A stretch of 64,000 nucleotides of DNA from Amycolatopsis azurea DSM 43854 (GCF_001995215.1 NZ_MUXN01000023.1:104748-168747); one strand, 5' to 3'; positions 40,841 through 50,825 are shown, counted from the stretch's first letter. Notes: generated by a model from the letters alone, not told the origin. Numbers and translations are program-made.

Positions 40841-42088
40841 CTACGCCTTGCGCCTGCTGCGGGCTCGTTGTCGTTTCCGGCGAGGGTCAGTACGGTGGCG
40901 GCTGCTCGATCGGGGGCGCCGCCGGACGGGCTCATGCAGAGGCGGCGGCGTGCTGCAGTAGCTCTGTCCTGTCGGTGTCGTGATGGTGAGGGTGCCGTCG
41001 GGGCCGAGTGTGTAGATCCAGCCGGGTTCGTCTTTGAGGCGATGGTCGCGGCGGCAGAAAGCGGCGAGGTCGGCGACGTCGGTGTGACCGCCGAACTGCC
41101 ACGGCACGGAATGGTCCAGGTCGCAGGCTTGGGCGACACGGTGACAGCCCGGTCTTCGGCACTCGCGATCCCGTACTCGTACGAACTCCGCCTGCCCCGC
41201 CGTCGGCCGATACCGCTCCCGGCCCAGATCCAGCACCTGTCCTGACAACGGGTCCGTGATGATCCGCCGCAAGACGGTGTCCGCACCCGACGCGATCTCC
41301 CGCGCCAACGACGCCGGAATGTGCCCGTGTCCGGCCAACTCGGCCGAATCGTCGTTCAAGCCGAGATACGTGGCGAGGTCCATGTAGAGGAACACCTCCG
41401 ACCGTTCCCCGGCTCCACCCTGCCCACCGAGCAGGAGATCCAGCGCGACATCCGCGCGCAGCTGGTCCAGGGTGCGGGTCTCGCCGCCGGCTTTGAGTGC
41501 CCGTGCCTCGCGGTCGATCCGCGTGTAGGCGGCGGTCACCTTCTCCACCGGGCCGTCCTCGACCTCGACCGAAGCGACCCCCGTATCACCGTGGCGCAGT
41601 TTGAGCCGACGGCCCGCGCGGTTGCGCTCGGTACGCCGGGAGGCGCCTTCGCGATCGACGGCCGCCGCGGCGCTGTTCGCCGTACGCCGGATCTGCCTGG
41701 TGTTCTTCCCTTCCAGCCGGTCTTCGAGTAAGGCGTCAGCGGCGCGGGCGTTCTCGTCTGACAGCCACGCGGTCGCGGCGGCGACCTTCATGGCCCCGGC
41801 GCCACTGAGCAGCCCTCGATCCATCAGCCCCAGAGTGCGGGGTAGCCGGGTGGTCAACGCCTTGGCGGCGGACAGCAGCGCACCGGCATGACTGTCCATG
41901 ACAGACAGCGCGAACGCGACTTCCTGCACGACGCTGGGAGCGCCGCCACGATGACGGTCCAGCTGAGCGATCGCGCGGAACCGGATCGCCTCCAGCCGGG
42001 CGATGTCCGCCGACACCGCCTGCGCGAGGTCCACGCATTCCTTGTCGTCAAGGGTACGAGGATCGACGTTTTCCTTGGGGGAAGCCAT
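40841..42088 (-). CDS. DUF222 - HNH endonuclease domain protein
   Basis: About 415 residues. The N-terminal two thirds are the helical DUF222 region (ECVDLAQAVSADIARLEAIRFRA, LMDRGLLSGAGAMKVAAATA). The C-terminal HNH motif is RDRECRRPGCHRVAQACDLDHSVPW, then FCRRDHRLKDEPGW, with two Cys and the His pair of a zinc HNH site. The end is Arg-rich and basic. Such genes are multicopy in actinomycetes and may belong to mobile DNA; activity is not established. ATG 42088 is chosen; the frame opens 17 codons earlier. A small hairpin CGTAGC-TCC-GCTACG (40831-40845) lies at its 3' end. Confidence 0.87.
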   Translation of the reverse strand: MASPKENVDPRTLDDKECVDLAQAVSADIARLEAIRFRAIAQLDRHRGGAPSVVQEVAFALSVMDSHAGALLSAAKALTTRLPRTLGLMDRGLLSGAGAMKVAAATAWLSDENARAADALLEDRLEGKNTRQIRRTANSAAAAVDREGASRRTERNRAGRRLKLRHGDTGVASVEVEDGPVEKVTAAYTRIDREARALKAGGETRTLDQLRADVALDLLLGGQGGAGERSEVFLYMDLATYLGLNDDSAELAGHGHIPASLAREIASGADTVLRRIITDPLSGQVLDLGRERYRPTAGQAEFVRVRDRECRRPGCHRVAQACDLDHSVPWQFGGHTDVADLAAFCRRDHRLKDEPGWIYTLGPDGTLTITTPTGQSYCSTPPPLHEPVRRRPRSSSRHRTDPRRKRQRARSRRKA

Positions 42089-42169
42089 AAAGGCTGTGTT
42101 TTTGTCCACGAGCAGAACCGTACAACCGACCACCGACAATTTTCGGACGTCAGGGAATCAAGGCTGCCG

Positions 42170-42874
42170 TCAAACCAGTCCCGAAGCCAAGAACTGAGGC
42201 ACAGCAACAAAACCGCCGAATTGGAGCTGCTCAGCCAGCCAGACCTCCCCCTCGGCAACGGAAACCGCCCCCACCCGAACGGCCGCCTCCACCAACCCGC
42301 GAACGAACGAATCCCCGCCGAAGAACCCGACGACGCCCTCCATCGAAATGTCGCGAAACCCGTTCGCCGCGAGCAGCCGGCGAAATCCGCGCGCGATCCG
42401 GGGCGCGGTGACCGCCGAGGCGCGAGCCCGCACGATCTCCCGCGTCAGCGCCGGATAGGAGGAATCGATCACGAGCGCGTCCCAGTCGTGCCCGGACAAC
42501 ACGATCCGCCCGCCCGGGACCAGAATCCGCCGGGCCTCCGCGAGAGCGCGCTCCGGTTCGGCCAGTTCGTGGAACACCTTGTCCGCCCGGTAGCCCGCGA
42601 ACCCGCCGTCCACCGGCAGCGCGTAAGCATCGCCGAACCGGAAATCCGCTTCGGGCGAACGCCGTCGAGCCTCGTCGACCATCTCGGTCGAGATGTCGAC
42701 ACCGACCACGCGGACTCCCTGCGCCGACAGTTCGGCCACGGCCAGCCCGGCGCCACAGCCGACGTCGATCACCGCGGAACCGGGTTCGAGCCGGAGCAGC
42801 TCGTAGCTCCGGGCCCGCAGCTCGGCGGCTCCCGGCAGGGCATCGGCGGCGTCGAGCCGCTGCAACATGGACAT
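42170..42874 (-). CDS. Class I SAM-dependent methyltransferase
   Basis: 234 residues. SAM motif I is VIDVGCGAGLAVAELSAQGVRVVGVDIS, motif II region FRFGDAYALPVDGG, and FHELAEPERALAEARRILVPGGRIVLSG completes the Methyltransf_11/25 pattern. Substrate unknown. ATG 42874 (with ATG 42868 two codons further) fits the family start; the longer frame overlaps the divergent MerR gene. Only 28 bp separate the two starts, so both promoters overlap. Confidence 0.87.
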   Translation of the reverse strand: MSMLQRLDAADALPGAAELRARSYELLRLEPGSAVIDVGCGAGLAVAELSAQGVRVVGVDISTEMVDEARRRSPEADFRFGDAYALPVDGGFAGYRADKVFHELAEPERALAEARRILVPGGRIVLSGHDWDALVIDSSYPALTREIVRARASAVTAPRIARGFRRLLAANGFRDISMEGVVGFFGGDSFVRGLVEAAVRVGAVSVAEGEVWLAEQLQFGGFVAVPQFLASGLV

Positions 42875-42902
42875 ACCGGGGATCGTCCGACTTAATGACG
42901 AC

Positions 42903-43283
42903 ATGAAGTCAAGCACCTTGAGCGTCGGCGAGGTCGCGGAGCGCTTCGGGCTGGCGACGCACGTCCTGCGCCATTGGGAGTCCGTCGGCCTCCTCAAGCC
43001 GGCGCGGTCCGGCGACCGGCGGCGGTACGACGACGGCGACCTGTACCGCGTCTCGGTCATCCTGCGCGCGAAGGAGGCGGGTCTCAGTCTCGACGGCATC
43101 CGCGAGATGTTCCAGAAGCCCGAAGCGCGGGAGGCGGTTCTCCGGCGGCACAAGGAGGAACTCACGCGACGCATCGCGGCCGCGCAGTCCTCGCTCGCGA
43201 TCATCGACTGCGCTCTCGGATGCGAGCACGACGACTTCACCCAGTGCGCGCATTTCCGCGCGGCGGTGACGCGGGCCGGATGA
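42903..43283 (+). CDS. MerR-family transcriptional regulator
   Basis: 126 residues: LSVGEVAERFGLATHVLRHWESVGLL, SGDRRRYDDGDLYRV, a coiled dimer helix, and a C-terminal cluster DCALGCEHDDFTQCAHF with three cysteines that could bind a metal or sense redox state. ATG 42903 is chosen; 12 more codons upstream are open but would overlap the methyltransferase start. It shares a 28-bp intergenic region with the methyltransferase and precedes a convergent DUF305 gene. Confidence 0.85.
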   Translation: MKSSTLSVGEVAERFGLATHVLRHWESVGLLKPARSGDRRRYDDGDLYRVSVILRAKEAGLSLDGIREMFQKPEAREAVLRRHKEELTRRIAAAQSSLAIIDCALGCEHDDFTQCAHFRAAVTRAG

Positions 43284-43307
43284 TTCCGGCCCGCGCCACC
43301 GTCGCAC

Positions 43308-43895
43308 TCAGCCGAGCAGGGCGCGCATCTCGGTGATCTCGGCCTGCTGACCGTCGATCACCTTCTGCGCCAGGGCTTTCACTTCGGCATTGCTGCCCTG
43401 TTGCACCGCGGTCTTCGCCATCGCGAGCGCACCCTCGTGGTGCTTGACCATCATTTCCAGCCACTGTTTGTCGAACGCCGTGTCCTTGGCCTTGCCGAGT
43501 TTCGCGAGATCGTCCTCGGTCATCATGCCGGACATCGAGCCGTGCGCGGAGTGGTCGCCCGACGGCGCCACTCCCCAGCCCTTCAGCAAACCGTTCAGCT
43601 GCTGGATTTCCGGGTCCTGTGCCTGCTGGATCCGCGCGGCGAGGTCGACGACCTTCGCGTTGCGGGTGCGGCCGTCGACAAGCTTCGCCATCGTGAGCGC
43701 CTGCTCGTGATGCGGGATCATCCCTTGCGCGAACGTGACGTCGGCCTGGTTGTGACCGGCCCGCGCGGGATCCGGCGCCTTCATCGTGGACATGTCGTGC
43801 CCGCTGGACGCGGTGTCGGAACTGGCGCAGCCGGTGAGCACGGCGAAGGAGGCCAGGGCGGCAAGGACCGCCCCGACCAGTTTCCTGCTGGTCAT
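43308..43895 (-). CDS. DUF305-domain lipoprotein
   Basis: 195 residues. Lipoprotein signal with lipobox LTGCA. The domain repeats a histidine/methionine pattern: TFAQGMIPHHEQALTMAKLV and LEMMVKHHEGALAMAKTAVQ, with a Met/His-rich middle (HSAHGSMSGMM). DUF305 proteins are exported, ferritin-like four-helix proteins often found with copper or other metal-handling genes. A DUF6153 gene lies 47 bp upstream on the same strand. Confidence 0.88.
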   Translation of the reverse strand: MTSRKLVGAVLAALASFAVLTGCASSDTASSGHDMSTMKAPDPARAGHNQADVTFAQGMIPHHEQALTMAKLVDGRTRNAKVVDLAARIQQAQDPEIQQLNGLLKGWGVAPSGDHSAHGSMSGMMTEDDLAKLGKAKDTAFDKQWLEMMVKHHEGALAMAKTAVQQGSNAEVKALAQKVIDGQQAEITEMRALLG

Positions 43896-43942
43896 GGTTC
43901 TTCCTCAAGTCGTTTTCGGGCAGGGCGAGACGAGCTCGCCTG

Positions 43943-44320
43943 TCACACCCGCAACACGCAGAGGAACGACAATCTCTTTGGAACCGGTCTCCAGCGCGGC
44001 GGATCACGCCCCGAAGCCGAACCGCCGCCCTGCCACGACGTCCACGTCCCCGCGATCCGTCCTTTCCGGACGAGCAGCCAGGTGACGATCAGCAGCACGG
44101 CCGCGGCGAGCACCGCGAGACACAGGTGCAGTCCGCTGTGTCCGCCGTCGTCATGCGAAGGCGTATCCGCGCAACAGGGATCGGCCATCGCGACGGCGGC
44201 GGTCTCGTGCCCCGCACCGTGACCGGATTCGGCGATGACGTGATGCATGCCGACCAGTCCCAGCGCCACCACGCACAACAACAGCCACCGCAGGGCGGCC
44301 GGGTACGAGGACTGGGTCAC
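43943..44320 (-). CDS. DUF6153-type membrane protein
   Basis: About 125 residues. Two membrane helices (ALRWLLLCVVALGLVGMHHV and CLAVLAAAVLLIVTWLLV) flank a His/Cys-rich loop (ESGHGAGHE, DPCCADTPSHDDGGHSGLH), which could bind copper. Typical DUF6153 proteins start near the first helix, so GTG 44320 is preferred although its GGAGG is only one base away; ATG 44374 is the alternative. Likely one transcript with the DUF305 gene. Confidence 0.7.
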   Translation of the reverse strand: MTQSSYPAALRWLLLCVVALGLVGMHHVIAESGHGAGHETAAVAMADPCCADTPSHDDGGHSGLHLCLAVLAAAVLLIVTWLLVRKGRIAGTWTSWQGGGSASGRDPPRWRPVPKRLSFLCVLRV

Positions 44321-44388
44321 GCCTCCACCGTAGCCGACCGGCCGATGCGGTTTCCCCGCCTGGGGCCCGGACATGAGATCGTCACCGG

Positions 44389-45435
44389 GTGACGCTGTCC
44401 GACAACCACATCCGCGCTGTCCGCGCCCGCGCCCAACTGCTCGGCGACCCGGCCGCGGACGTGGTCTCCGTGGTCAGGTCCGTCGCCGCGATCCAGGCGC
44501 AGTCGAGTCCCGCCGCGAGGCTCGCGATCCGGGCTCGCAGCCGGGGCCTGACCGCGCCGGACGTCGACGCGTCCCGCGCGGTGGCGCGCACCTGGCTGAT
44601 GCGTAAGACGCTCCACCTGGTGCCCTCGGCGGACCTCCGATGGCTGAACCGGCTGTTCGGCCCGCGCAACGCCCAGGCGGGGCGGGGACGCCGCAGGCAG
44701 CTGGATCTCACCGACGAACTCTGCGAACGCGCACTGCGGCTTCTCCAGGATCTGTTGCCGGGCAAGGCACTCACCCGCCAGGAGATCGTGGACGGCTTGG
44801 CCGCCGACGGTATCGTGCTCGACGCGGAGTCCCAAGCTCCGGCCCATCTTCTCGCGTACGCGGCCAATCGCGGTCTGCTCTGCCGAGGCCAGGACGCAGG
44901 CTCTGAGCCGACGTACGTACTCCTCGATGAGTGGACCACCGAAGACGACACCCCGGACGAGCCGGAGACGGAGCTCGCTCAGCGCTATCTGACCGCGTAC
45001 GGCATCGCGACGGCCGAGGACTTCAGTGCCTGGTCCGGGCTCCCGCTCGGCCTGTGCCGCAAGGCTTTCGACGCGCTGGACCTCGCGTCTGCCAGCAACG
45101 GCTTCGCTCTCTCGCAGACCGAACTGTCCGCTTTCCCGTGTCCCCCGCGGCTGCTCGGCGCCTTCGACACCTACCTGCTGGGCTACCGCGATCGCGATCT
45201 GCTCCTGGACCCGGCCGAGGCGAAGCGGGTGAACGCCGGCGGCGGGATGATCGCGCCCACCGTGCTGGTCGACGGCAGGATCGCCGGAACCTGGCACACC
45301 AAGCGAACCGCGAAGCAGACGAAGGTCGTCGTCGAACCCTTCACCTCGCTTTCGCGGTCCGCCATCTCCGGGCTGGAGTCCGAAGTGAACGATTACGGCC
45401 GCTTCCTCGGGGAAGCGGCCGTCCTCGTCATGTGA
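44389..45435 (+). CDS. Winged-helix DNA-binding protein, AlkZ-like
   Basis: 348 residues of the HTH_42 family: [22 protein letters not shown] contains the Q-x-Q motif that is catalytic in the DNA glycosylase AlkZ, followed by [20 protein letters not shown] and a C-terminal [20 protein letters not shown]. AlkZ and relatives excise interstrand crosslinks made by their own natural products; many family members have other or unknown roles. GTG 44389. Its 3' end overlaps the epoxide hydrolase gene by 8 bp. Confidence 0.83.
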   Translation: MTLSDNHIRAVRARAQLLGDPAADVVSVVRSVAAIQAQSSPAARLAIRARSRGLTAPDVDASRAVARTWLMRKTLHLVPSADLRWLNRLFGPRNAQAGRGRRRQLDLTDELCERALRLLQDLLPGKALTRQEIVDGLAADGIVLDAESQAPAHLLAYAANRGLLCRGQDAGSEPTYVLLDEWTTEDDTPDEPETELAQRYLTAYGIATAEDFSAWSGLPLGLCRKAFDALDLASASNGFALSQTELSAFPCPPRLLGAFDTYLLGYRDRDLLLDPAEAKRVNAGGGMIAPTVLVDGRIAGTWHTKRTAKQTKVVVEPFTSLSRSAISGLESEVNDYGRFLGEAAVLVM

Positions 45436-46585
45436 GCGACCGGAAGAACTCCCGCACGTCCGCGACCAGGATCTCGGGCTCCTCCATCGCCGCGAAGTGA
45501 CCACCGCGATCGACGTCGGTCCATCGGACGATCGTGTGCGCGTCCTCCGAGTATCGCCGGATCCCGACGTCGTGCGCGAAGATCAGCGCCGCCGTCGGCA
45601 CGCCGGAGTTCTTCTCGACCGCTCCCCAGGTCTCCGCCTGCGCGTAGCCGACGTACGCGGACGAAGCCGCCGTGCCGGTGAGCCAGGTGAACATGACGTT
45701 GGTCAGCAACCGGTCCCGGCCGATGATCTCCTCGGGCAGTGTCGGGCGCGGATGCGTCCACTCGCGGAACTTGTCCATGATCCAGGCCAGCTGCGCGACC
45801 GGGGAGTCCACCAGCCCGTAGCCCAGCGTCTGCGGCCGCGTCGACTGGATCGCGATGTACCCGAACTCCTCCTGCATGAAGGCCCGGATCCGCTGGACGC
45901 GGTCGCGTTCGAGGTCGGTGAGCGAGGCGAGTTCCTCCTCCGACAGCGACATCGGGGGCATCGGCGTCAGACCGCCGTTGACGTGCACACCGATCACCTT
46001 GCCCGGCGCGAACCGGGCCACCTCCGGCGACACGGAAGCGCCGAGATCGCCGCCCTGCACGCCGTAGCGCTCGTAGCCGAGCCGCCGCATCAGCTCCGCC
46101 CAGGCGCGGCCGATCCTCGGCATGGTCCAGCCGGAATCCGTGACGGGGCCCGAGAAACCGAAGCCGGGCAGCGACGGGATCACGAGGTGGAACGCGTCCG
46201 CCGCGTCGCCACCGTGCGCCTTCGGGTCGGTGAGCGGACCGATGACGTCCAGGAACTCCACGACCGAACCCGGCCAGCCGTGCGTGAGGATCAGCGGCGT
46301 CGCACCGGCTTCCGGCGAGCGGACGTGCAGGAAATGGATGTTCTGCCCATCGATCTCGGTGGTGAACTGCGGGAAGCGGTTGATCTCGCGTTCGGCCGCG
46401 CGCCAGTCGTAGCCGTCGCGCCAGTACTCGGCGAGTCCGCGCAGCCACTCCACCGGCACACCGGTGTCCCAGCTGTCGCCAGGGAGCGGGGCCGGCCAGC
46501 GCGCGCTGTCGAGCTTCGCGTGCAGGTCGTCCAGCTGCGCCTGGGGGACGTCGAGGCGGAAGGGGCGGATCTCGGTGTTTTCCAT
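45428..46585 (-). CDS. Epoxide hydrolase with EHN domain
   Basis: 385 residues. N-terminal EHN domain ([47 protein letters not shown]), oxyanion motif HGWPGS, nucleophile Asp in [10 protein letters not shown], and catalytic His in [12 protein letters not shown]. It converts epoxides to diols. The frame is open far upstream, but homology starts at ATG 46585 (MENTEIRPF). Divergent from a NUDIX gene. Confidence 0.9.
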   Translation of the reverse strand: MENTEIRPFRLDVPQAQLDDLHAKLDSARWPAPLPGDSWDTGVPVEWLRGLAEYWRDGYDWRAAEREINRFPQFTTEIDGQNIHFLHVRSPEAGATPLILTHGWPGSVVEFLDVIGPLTDPKAHGGDAADAFHLVIPSLPGFGFSGPVTDSGWTMPRIGRAWAELMRRLGYERYGVQGGDLGASVSPEVARFAPGKVIGVHVNGGLTPMPPMSLSEEELASLTDLERDRVQRIRAFMQEEFGYIAIQSTRPQTLGYGLVDSPVAQLAWIMDKFREWTHPRPTLPEEIIGRDRLLTNVMFTWLTGTAASSAYVGYAQAETWGAVEKNSGVPTAALIFAHDVGIRRYSEDAHTIVRWTDVDRGGHFAAMEEPEILVADVREFFRSLT

Positions 46586-46663
46586 AAAGCACACGCTACG
46601 AGGCATTGCGGACAGGTTCGGTCCTCGATTGGAACGGCTTTCCGGATACGGGAGGATGCGCGG

Positions 46664-47056
46664 GTGACGGACAAGTACCTGGCCTACGGCACGCTCATCC
46701 GCGACGGGAAGTTCCTGCTCATCCGGCGGCGGCCGGGGTCCTTCCTCGGCGGGCACTGGGAACTGCCGGGCGGGACCGTCGAGCCGGGCGAGCCGGCGGC
46801 CGAGACCGTGGTCCGGGAGTTCGCCGAAGAGACCGGGCTGACCGTCCGCGTCGACCGTGAACGCGGCACCCACAGCTGGGACGACGTCGCGGGCAGGCCG
46901 ATGCGGATCCATGCCACGATGTACGCACTCACCGAGGAAACCCCCGCCGAAGTCGTGCTCGACCCGGAGGAACACGACGCTTTCGCCTGGTACACCAGGG
47001 AAGAAGCCGCAGGACTCGACCTCGCCGATCACTTCCGCGAAGCACTCGAAGACTGA
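46664..47056 (+). CDS. NUDIX hydrolase
   Basis: 130 residues with a complete Nudix box: [24 protein letters not shown] (pattern G-x5-E-x7-R-E-x2-E-E-x-G). Length and the start [31 protein letters not shown] are like MutT-type house-cleaning enzymes. It hydrolyses nucleoside diphosphate derivatives; the substrate is not predictable. GTG 46664 has GGAGG upstream. Confidence 0.9.
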   Translation: MTDKYLAYGTLIRDGKFLLIRRRPGSFLGGHWELPGGTVEPGEPAAETVVREFAEETGLTVRVDRERGTHSWDDVAGRPMRIHATMYALTEETPAEVVLDPEEHDAFAWYTREEAAGLDLADHFREALED

Positions 47057-47097
47057 TTCCGGGACCAGTCCCGAATGGACCGCTCTACGCTGCCCCG

Positions 47098-47508
47098 ATG
47101 CTCCGACGCGTCTTGGCATCGCTCGCCGTTCTCGCCCTGGTGGCGGGCTGCGGTCCGAACGCGCCCAAGCCCCCGAAGCCCGCGGACGGCGCCGATCTGG
47201 CTGCCTGTGCCGACGGTCTGTGCGAAGTGAGCGCGCGGGTGGGCGCCAAAGTGGAACTCCCCGCCGAGCAGACCAACGTCGAATCCGTGACCGTGCAGGC
47301 CGTCGACGCCGGAACCGTCATGCTGATCGCCAGGGGCATCGGGAAGCGGCAGGGCGGCTCCTGCTCCGGCAAATGCGAAGCCTCGGGGACGGGCAAGGAC
47401 TTCAAGGCCAAGTTATGGACGGGCAGCGAGCTGACCTACAACGACCTCGCGATCAAACTTCTCGGCGTGGGCGACGGTGCCGCCGTCCTCAAGTTCACGC
47501 CGCAGTGA
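47098..47508 (+). CDS. Small lipoprotein of unknown function
   Basis: 136 residues. Lipobox LVAGC, a Pro/Lys linker ([12 protein letters not shown]), then a beta-rich domain with four cysteines ([16 protein letters not shown] and [12 protein letters not shown]) that could form two disulfides. No family recognised. ATG 47098. Its last 96 bp overlap the convergent MFS gene. Confidence 0.7.
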   Translation: MLRRVLASLAVLALVAGCGPNAPKPPKPADGADLAACADGLCEVSARVGAKVELPAEQTNVESVTVQAVDAGTVMLIARGIGKRQGGSCSGKCEASGTGKDFKAKLWTGSELTYNDLAIKLLGVGDGAAVLKFTPQ

Positions 47509-48681
47509 CCTGGTCCGCTCCGCCCAGCGGACGGCGGGTGCGGTGAGCGTGCCCGCCAGCAGGAACAGCCCGCCCAGCACCACCCAGCCGAGCGCGCCGC
47601 CCACCAGGATCAGGCCGGTCAGCAGGACCGGGCCGAGCATCCGGGCGACGGCCGTCCCGGCACCGAAAAGTCCCTGGTACTGGCCCTGTCTTCCCTCTGG
47701 CGCGAGGCCGAAGCCGATCTCCCACGAGCCCGCCGCCTGCGCCATCTCCCCCACCACCTGCAACGCGGCCCCCGCGAGCAGGACCAGCGCCGCCGTCCAC
47801 GCGGAACCGCTCATGGCGGAGAACGAGAAGATCAGGCAGGAGAAGAAGAGGAGCAGACCCGCGTACCGGGCATAGCGCGAGGCGCTGCGAAGACCGGTCA
47901 CGCCGCGCGCCACCCGTACCTGGAAGACCACCACGCTCGCCGTGTTGAGCACCAGCATCGCCGAAACCAGCCAGCCGGGAGCCGCCGTCCTGGTCGAGAT
48001 CCACAGCGGCAGGACCAGGCTGAACAGCGGCATGTAGAGCAACATGACCATGTTGAGCAGCGCCAGCAGTGCGTACGGGCGGTCGCGGAGGACGGCCACG
48101 GACGGCTCGCCGGTCTTCACGGGCACCGGTGACACCGAAGGCACCTTGCGGAGGACGAGAGCCGCGGCGACGAACGCCAGCGCGTCGAGGACGAAGACGG
48201 TCAGGAACGCTTCTCGCGTCCCGAGCGCCAGCGCGATCCCGCCGAGAGCCGCGCCGATCGCGATCCCCGCGTTGGACATCGCCTGCAGCCGGGCGCGGAA
48301 CGTCGTGCGCTCGGCCGGGTCGATCAGGCCGGCCAGCAGCGCCTGCCTCGCCGCGCCGAGACCGCATTGGAAGCAGGCGTAGACGCAGGCCGCGATCACG
48401 AACGCGACGACCGAGCCGACGAAGAGGAACGCCGTGACCGACGCGGCGGTGCCGAGTCCCAGGAAGGCGGTCGTGCCCTTCGGCCCGCGACGGTCCGCCA
48501 CCTGTCCCAGCGCGACGCCCGCCACCGAGCCGACCGCCCAGCCCACGGTGAGGCCGAGGCCCACCTGCGCGGGCGAAAGCCCGACGATCAGCGTGAAGTA
48601 CAGGGCCGAGCCGACGTAGTAGGCGCCGTCACCGACGGAGCTGATCAGCTGGGCCAAGGCCAGTCTCTTCGTGGACTCCAT
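47413..48681 (-). CDS. MFS transporter
   Basis: 422 residues, about twelve membrane helices. GQVADRRGPKG is the MFS motif A, and the N-terminal ALAQLISSVGDGAYYVGSALYFT matches the MFS_1 group of drug-type exporters. The cytoplasmic end ([21 protein letters not shown]) runs 96 bp into the 3' end of the lipoprotein gene on the other strand. It is divergent from a MocR regulator, which may control it. ATG 48681. Confidence 0.87.
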   Translation of the reverse strand: MESTKRLALAQLISSVGDGAYYVGSALYFTLIVGLSPAQVGLGLTVGWAVGSVAGVALGQVADRRGPKGTTAFLGLGTAASVTAFLFVGSVVAFVIAACVYACFQCGLGAARQALLAGLIDPAERTTFRARLQAMSNAGIAIGAALGGIALALGTREAFLTVFVLDALAFVAAALVLRKVPSVSPVPVKTGEPSVAVLRDRPYALLALLNMVMLLYMPLFSLVLPLWISTRTAAPGWLVSAMLVLNTASVVVFQVRVARGVTGLRSASRYARYAGLLLFFSCLIFSFSAMSGSAWTAALVLLAGAALQVVGEMAQAAGSWEIGFGLAPEGRQGQYQGLFGAGTAVARMLGPVLLTGLILVGGALGWVVLGGLFLLAGTLTAPAVRWAERTRSLRRELEDGGTVAHAEKFDREVVVGQLAARP

Positions 48682-48701
48682 GGACTCAAGTTAGGCGGCG
48701 G

Positions 48702-48753
48702 ATTGGCCACATCCCAGCTCCAATCCCCCGCATTCCGGTTGGGCCAATATAGG
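48702..48753. promoter_or_regulatory. ATTGG/CCAAT boxes and -10 element of the MocR gene
   Basis: ATTGG (48702-48706) with CCAAT (48720-48724), and TTGG-G-CCAA (48739-48747), lie between the MFS and MocR starts. TATAGG (48748-48753) as -10 would place the start near 48760, just before GTG 48762. Repeated short boxes next to the promoter are usual for MocR proteins. Confidence 0.5.
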
Positions 48754-48761
48754 CTCCGGGC

Positions 48762-50189
48762 GTGCCGTTCCACATCAGCCTCGACGGGCACACCGACCTG
48801 GCCGCGCGGATCTACCGCCAGCTCCGCGACGGGATCCTCGACGGGCGCCTGCGCTCCGGCGAACGCCTGCCGCCGACCAGGGAACTCGCCCGCGAGCTCG
48901 ACGTCTCGCGCAACACCGTCGCGGTCGCCTACGAACGGCTGACCGCGGAAGGCTTCCTCGAAAGCCACGTCGGACGCGGGACGTTCGTCGGCGCCGATCC
49001 CGTGGCACGGACGGAGCGTGCCGCGCCGTCCGGCGCCGGAGTGCGGCCGATCGCCCGCTGGCGTTCGCTTCCGGCCGCGCTCGGTGCCGACCGGACGGCA
49101 CCCGCCTTCGACTTCCGTGTCGGCGTCCCGGACCCGGCCCTGTTCCCGCTGCGGACCTGGCGGCGGCTGGTCAGCCAGGCGCTGCGGCCCTCGTTGCTGC
49201 CGCCTTCGGGATACGCCGATCCCGCCGGGCTCGAAGCGCTGCGGGTGGCGATCGCCCGGCACATCGGCGCTTCCCGGTCGGTGCGGGCCGGCGGCGAGGA
49301 CGTCCTGGTCACCCAGGGGGCGCAACAGGCCCTCGACCTGATCGGCCGGGTCCTGATCGAACCCGGCACGCGGGTCGCCGTCGAGGTTCCCGGCTATCCC
49401 TCGGCCGAACGGCTCTTCACCGCTCTCGGCGCCCGTGTCGCGAAGGTGCCGGTGGACGCCGAAGGTCTCGACGTCACCGCACTCGTCAAGGGCACGCGCT
49501 TGATCTACACCACGCCGTCGCACCAGTTCCCGCTCGGCACGCCGATGTCGCTGGCCAGGAGGACGGCGTTGCTGGCGTGGGCGGAGCGGAACGACGCGGT
49601 GATCGTCGAGGACGACTACGACAGCGAGTACCGGTTCTCGGATCGGCCGCTCGAACCGCTCCAAAGCCTGGACCGTGACGGCAGGGTGCTCTACGTCGGC
49701 TCGTTCTCGAAGACCCTGCTTCCCCTGCTGCGGCTGGGTTTCCTCGTCGCACCCGCGTCGCTTCGTCCGGCGTTGAGGCAGGCAAAGCAGCTGATGGACT
49801 GGCACGGTGACCTGGTCACGCAAGCGGCGTTGGCGAGCTTCGTCGACGAGGGGCTGCTCGCCCGTCACGTCCGCAAGGCCACCCGGGCGTATTCGGCGCG
49901 GCGGGACCGGATCCTGGCCTTCCTGCGAGACGAGCTGTCGGATGTACTGGAAGTGGTCCCGTCGAGTGCCGGGCTCCATCTGTGCGCCTTGGTTCATCCA
50001 CATGCGACGGTCACTGTGGACAGTGTCGTGGCGGAAGCCGCGCAGGCCGGGGTGGCGATCGAGAGCCTGGCCACGTACGGGGGAACGCGTGACGGGCTGG
50101 TGATCGGCTACGGGCTGGTCGGTTCCGAGCGGATCGACGAAGGTCTCTCGCGGCTCGGGGAGTGCTTTCGGTCCGCCGGGATGCCGTGA
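48762..50189 (+). CDS. MocR-family regulator (GntR HTH fused to aminotransferase-like domain)
   Basis: 475 residues. Residues about 8-75 are a GntR winged helix (LAARIYRQLRDGILDGRLRSGERLPPTRELARELDVSRNTVAVAYERL by pattern). The remainder is a fold-type I aminotransferase domain with PLP motifs: VTQGAQQALDLI, DDYDSEYRF, and the Schiff-base Lys in GSFSKTLLPLLRLGF. MocR proteins use PLP as a sensory ligand (PdxR controls PLP synthesis). No pdx genes are here; the divergent MFS gene is the likely target. GTG 48762 is probably leaderless. Confidence 0.9.
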   Translation: MPFHISLDGHTDLAARIYRQLRDGILDGRLRSGERLPPTRELARELDVSRNTVAVAYERLTAEGFLESHVGRGTFVGADPVARTERAAPSGAGVRPIARWRSLPAALGADRTAPAFDFRVGVPDPALFPLRTWRRLVSQALRPSLLPPSGYADPAGLEALRVAIARHIGASRSVRAGGEDVLVTQGAQQALDLIGRVLIEPGTRVAVEVPGYPSAERLFTALGARVAKVPVDAEGLDVTALVKGTRLIYTTPSHQFPLGTPMSLARRTALLAWAERNDAVIVEDDYDSEYRFSDRPLEPLQSLDRDGRVLYVGSFSKTLLPLLRLGFLVAPASLRPALRQAKQLMDWHGDLVTQAALASFVDEGLLARHVRKATRAYSARRDRILAFLRDELSDVLEVVPSSAGLHLCALVHPHATVTVDSVVAEAAQAGVAIESLATYGGTRDGLVIGYGLVGSERIDEGLSRLGECFRSAGMP

Positions 50190-50341
50190 GAGGTGGATTC
50201 GGGCACTTTCCGCCTTGAACCGCCCTTTCCTGAGATCCGGCCGCCGCGGGACACCGGAAACTGTCGTACCCCGGTGGTCTCCTCTTCACAGGCGACAGCG
50301 GGCCCGGCCGGGCCCATGCGCGAAGCGAGGAGGAAAGTCCC

Positions 50342-50785
50342 ATGGCCGGAGAAACGACGCTCACGGTGATCGGCAACCTGACGACCGATCCGGAGCTGAG
50401 GTTCACCCCGTCGGGAGCGGCGGTCGCGAACTTCACGGTCGCGTCGACACCGCGCGTGCTGGACCGCGCGAGCGGGGAATGGCGCGACGGCGACCCGATG
50501 TTCCTGCGCTGCTCACTGTGGAAACAGGCCGCGGAGAACCTGGCCGAATCACTCACCCGGGGCACCAGGGTGATCGTGCACGGCAGGTTGAAACAGCGAT
50601 CGTACGAAACCAAGGAAGGCGAGAAACGCACGGTGGTGGAACTCGACGTCGACGAGATCGGCCCGTCGTTGCGCTACGCCACGGCGAAGGTGAACAAGGC
50701 GGGCCGGAGTTCGGGCGGCACTCCGTCGGACGGCGCGTGGGAGCGGACGCCGGTGACGGCGGGGAGTCAGGAGCCACCTTTCTGA
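50342..50785 (+). CDS. ssb: Single-stranded DNA-binding protein
   Basis: 147 residues: [70 protein letters not shown], then a short tail ending SQEPPF. This is an OB-fold SSB. The C-terminal tip lacks the usual D-D-D-I-P-F acidic motif (it keeps only a terminal P-P-F), as in secondary actinomycete SSBs linked to competence or sporulation. GAGGAGGAAAG precedes ATG 50342. Confidence 0.9.
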   Translation: MAGETTLTVIGNLTTDPELRFTPSGAAVANFTVASTPRVLDRASGEWRDGDPMFLRCSLWKQAAENLAESLTRGTRVIVHGRLKQRSYETKEGEKRTVVELDVDEIGPSLRYATAKVNKAGRSSGGTPSDGAWERTPVTAGSQEPPF

Positions 50786-50825
50786 TCCGCCCCACGGCCC
50801 GCGTGGCCGGGGCTATGGTGGCGGA

